In this document: one piece after another, positions 63,361-64,000 of the stretch
Layout of the letters: each line of letters starts with the position of its first letter
Position numbering within the stretch: position 1 is the stretch's first letter
Assembly: GCA_036417435.1 (NCBI GenBank)
Contig: CM070903.1
Span: forward strand, 59,186,001-59,250,000
From: Inia geoffrensis
Lineage: Eukaryota > Chordata > Mammalia > Artiodactyla > Iniidae
Direction of reading: 5' to 3'
DNA length: 64,000 nt
Position numbers and translations under genes: made by a program
The notes under the pieces: model-generated
Database searches by the model: none
What the model was told of the DNA's origin: nothing
What the model saw: only the letters and a program-made list of their open reading frames with translations

Positions 63361-64000
63361 CACATCGCTTATTCTCCCAAGGTCTTGGGATTTTTCGGAT
63401 CAAACAAGGCTATCATATTTGCTCAGAACGAACGTCAAGATCAGCGAAAAAGCTACTTGATTGAGCAAAAGAGGACTTTAGTTTCACAGGATTTGGGGCC
63501 GCGTTCATTCTGAAATGTAGACTGAGTTTTTCTTGGGCTCCCAGGACCACTTCCCATGTGGCCACACCTCCATGGCTTCGTGGCAAAGGGGACAGTCACA
63601 GGTTGCAGTTAGAGTAGAGCAGTGTTTAAAGGCTTGAACTTTGAGCCTTTCAGGGGTACCACCGTGGTTTCATGGGTACAGAGGACATTCTTAGGATTGG
63701 AGAAAGAGGTCAAGATGGAATTGATGGAAGGGAATGATAAATTATTGAAGATTAAACTTTAAATTAATGGCAGATCTAAAAGGGTTATGCCAAAAATATT
63801 ACGTATTTGCTGTATGAGACCCTATAGTAATTAAGTGTAATTATTTTCCTTAGTTCTGAGTCCAGACCCCTGCATTCTTGAGAACAGTTAAGCCATAGCC
63901 CAAACCCAGGATTTTATATAAACGCAAACAAGAACACAAGATCTGAGCCCAGGTAATGATCACCCTTAAGAATCCTACTTCTTCTAACATGACCTTATAT
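63361..64000. other. 3' flank of PLCXD2, nothing recognised
   Basis: No gene or repeat that I can name; may still be transcribed if a distal poly(A) site exists. Confidence 0.5.

Overview
The window looks like nuclear DNA from a cetacean (whale, dolphin or porpoise). It is mostly non-coding, interrupted by ancient mammalian repeats (MIR, L2, MER5-like, MaLR LTRs, old L1). On top of these lie eleven copies of a tRNA-derived SINE whose head begins GGCTTCCCTGGTGGCGCAG, most with poly(A) tails and target-site duplications. I know this as the CHR SINE family of whales and hippos. Several copies are very alike, which suggests recent activity. No bacterial, plasmid or viral gene set is present.

The one functional protein gene I can support is PLCXD2 (phosphatidylinositol-specific phospholipase C, X domain containing 2), on the + strand. 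Its four coding exons are 16843-17002, 46714-47174, 52510-52751 and 60686-60845. They join in frame at GT/AG boundaries into 340 codons plus a stop. Introns are about 29.7, 5.3 and 7.9 kb. A CpG-rich promoter with CCAAT and GC boxes lies at about 16.08-16.48 kb, and a roughly 2.5 kb 3'UTR runs to an AATAAA at 63340.

Layout: 1-16 kb is upstream intergenic DNA with old L1 pieces, three SINEs and a processed pseudogene of the splicing factor RNPS1 (9258-10309) that has lost most of its coding region. 16-17 kb holds the promoter, 5'UTR and exon 1. 17-46.7 kb is intron 1, with MIR/L2 debris, an isolated CpG-dense patch near 34.0-34.15 kb, two young L1 3' ends and a retro-insert at 39973-40446 that joins an L1 3' end to unrelated sequence. 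46.7-60.8 kb holds exons 2-4; intron 3 contains a SINE cluster at 56.0-57.2 kb and an L1 at 58.9-60.4 kb. 60.85-63.36 kb is the 3'UTR with an AU-rich element.

I found no undescribed multi-gene system. The observations most worth checking are a possible second PLCXD2 start that would expose an MGTICS acylation-type N-terminus, the chimeric L1 insert, the CpG patch in intron 1, and the internally deleted RNPS1 retrocopy. Repeat family names come from memory of consensus sequences, so subfamily labels and outer boundaries are approximate.
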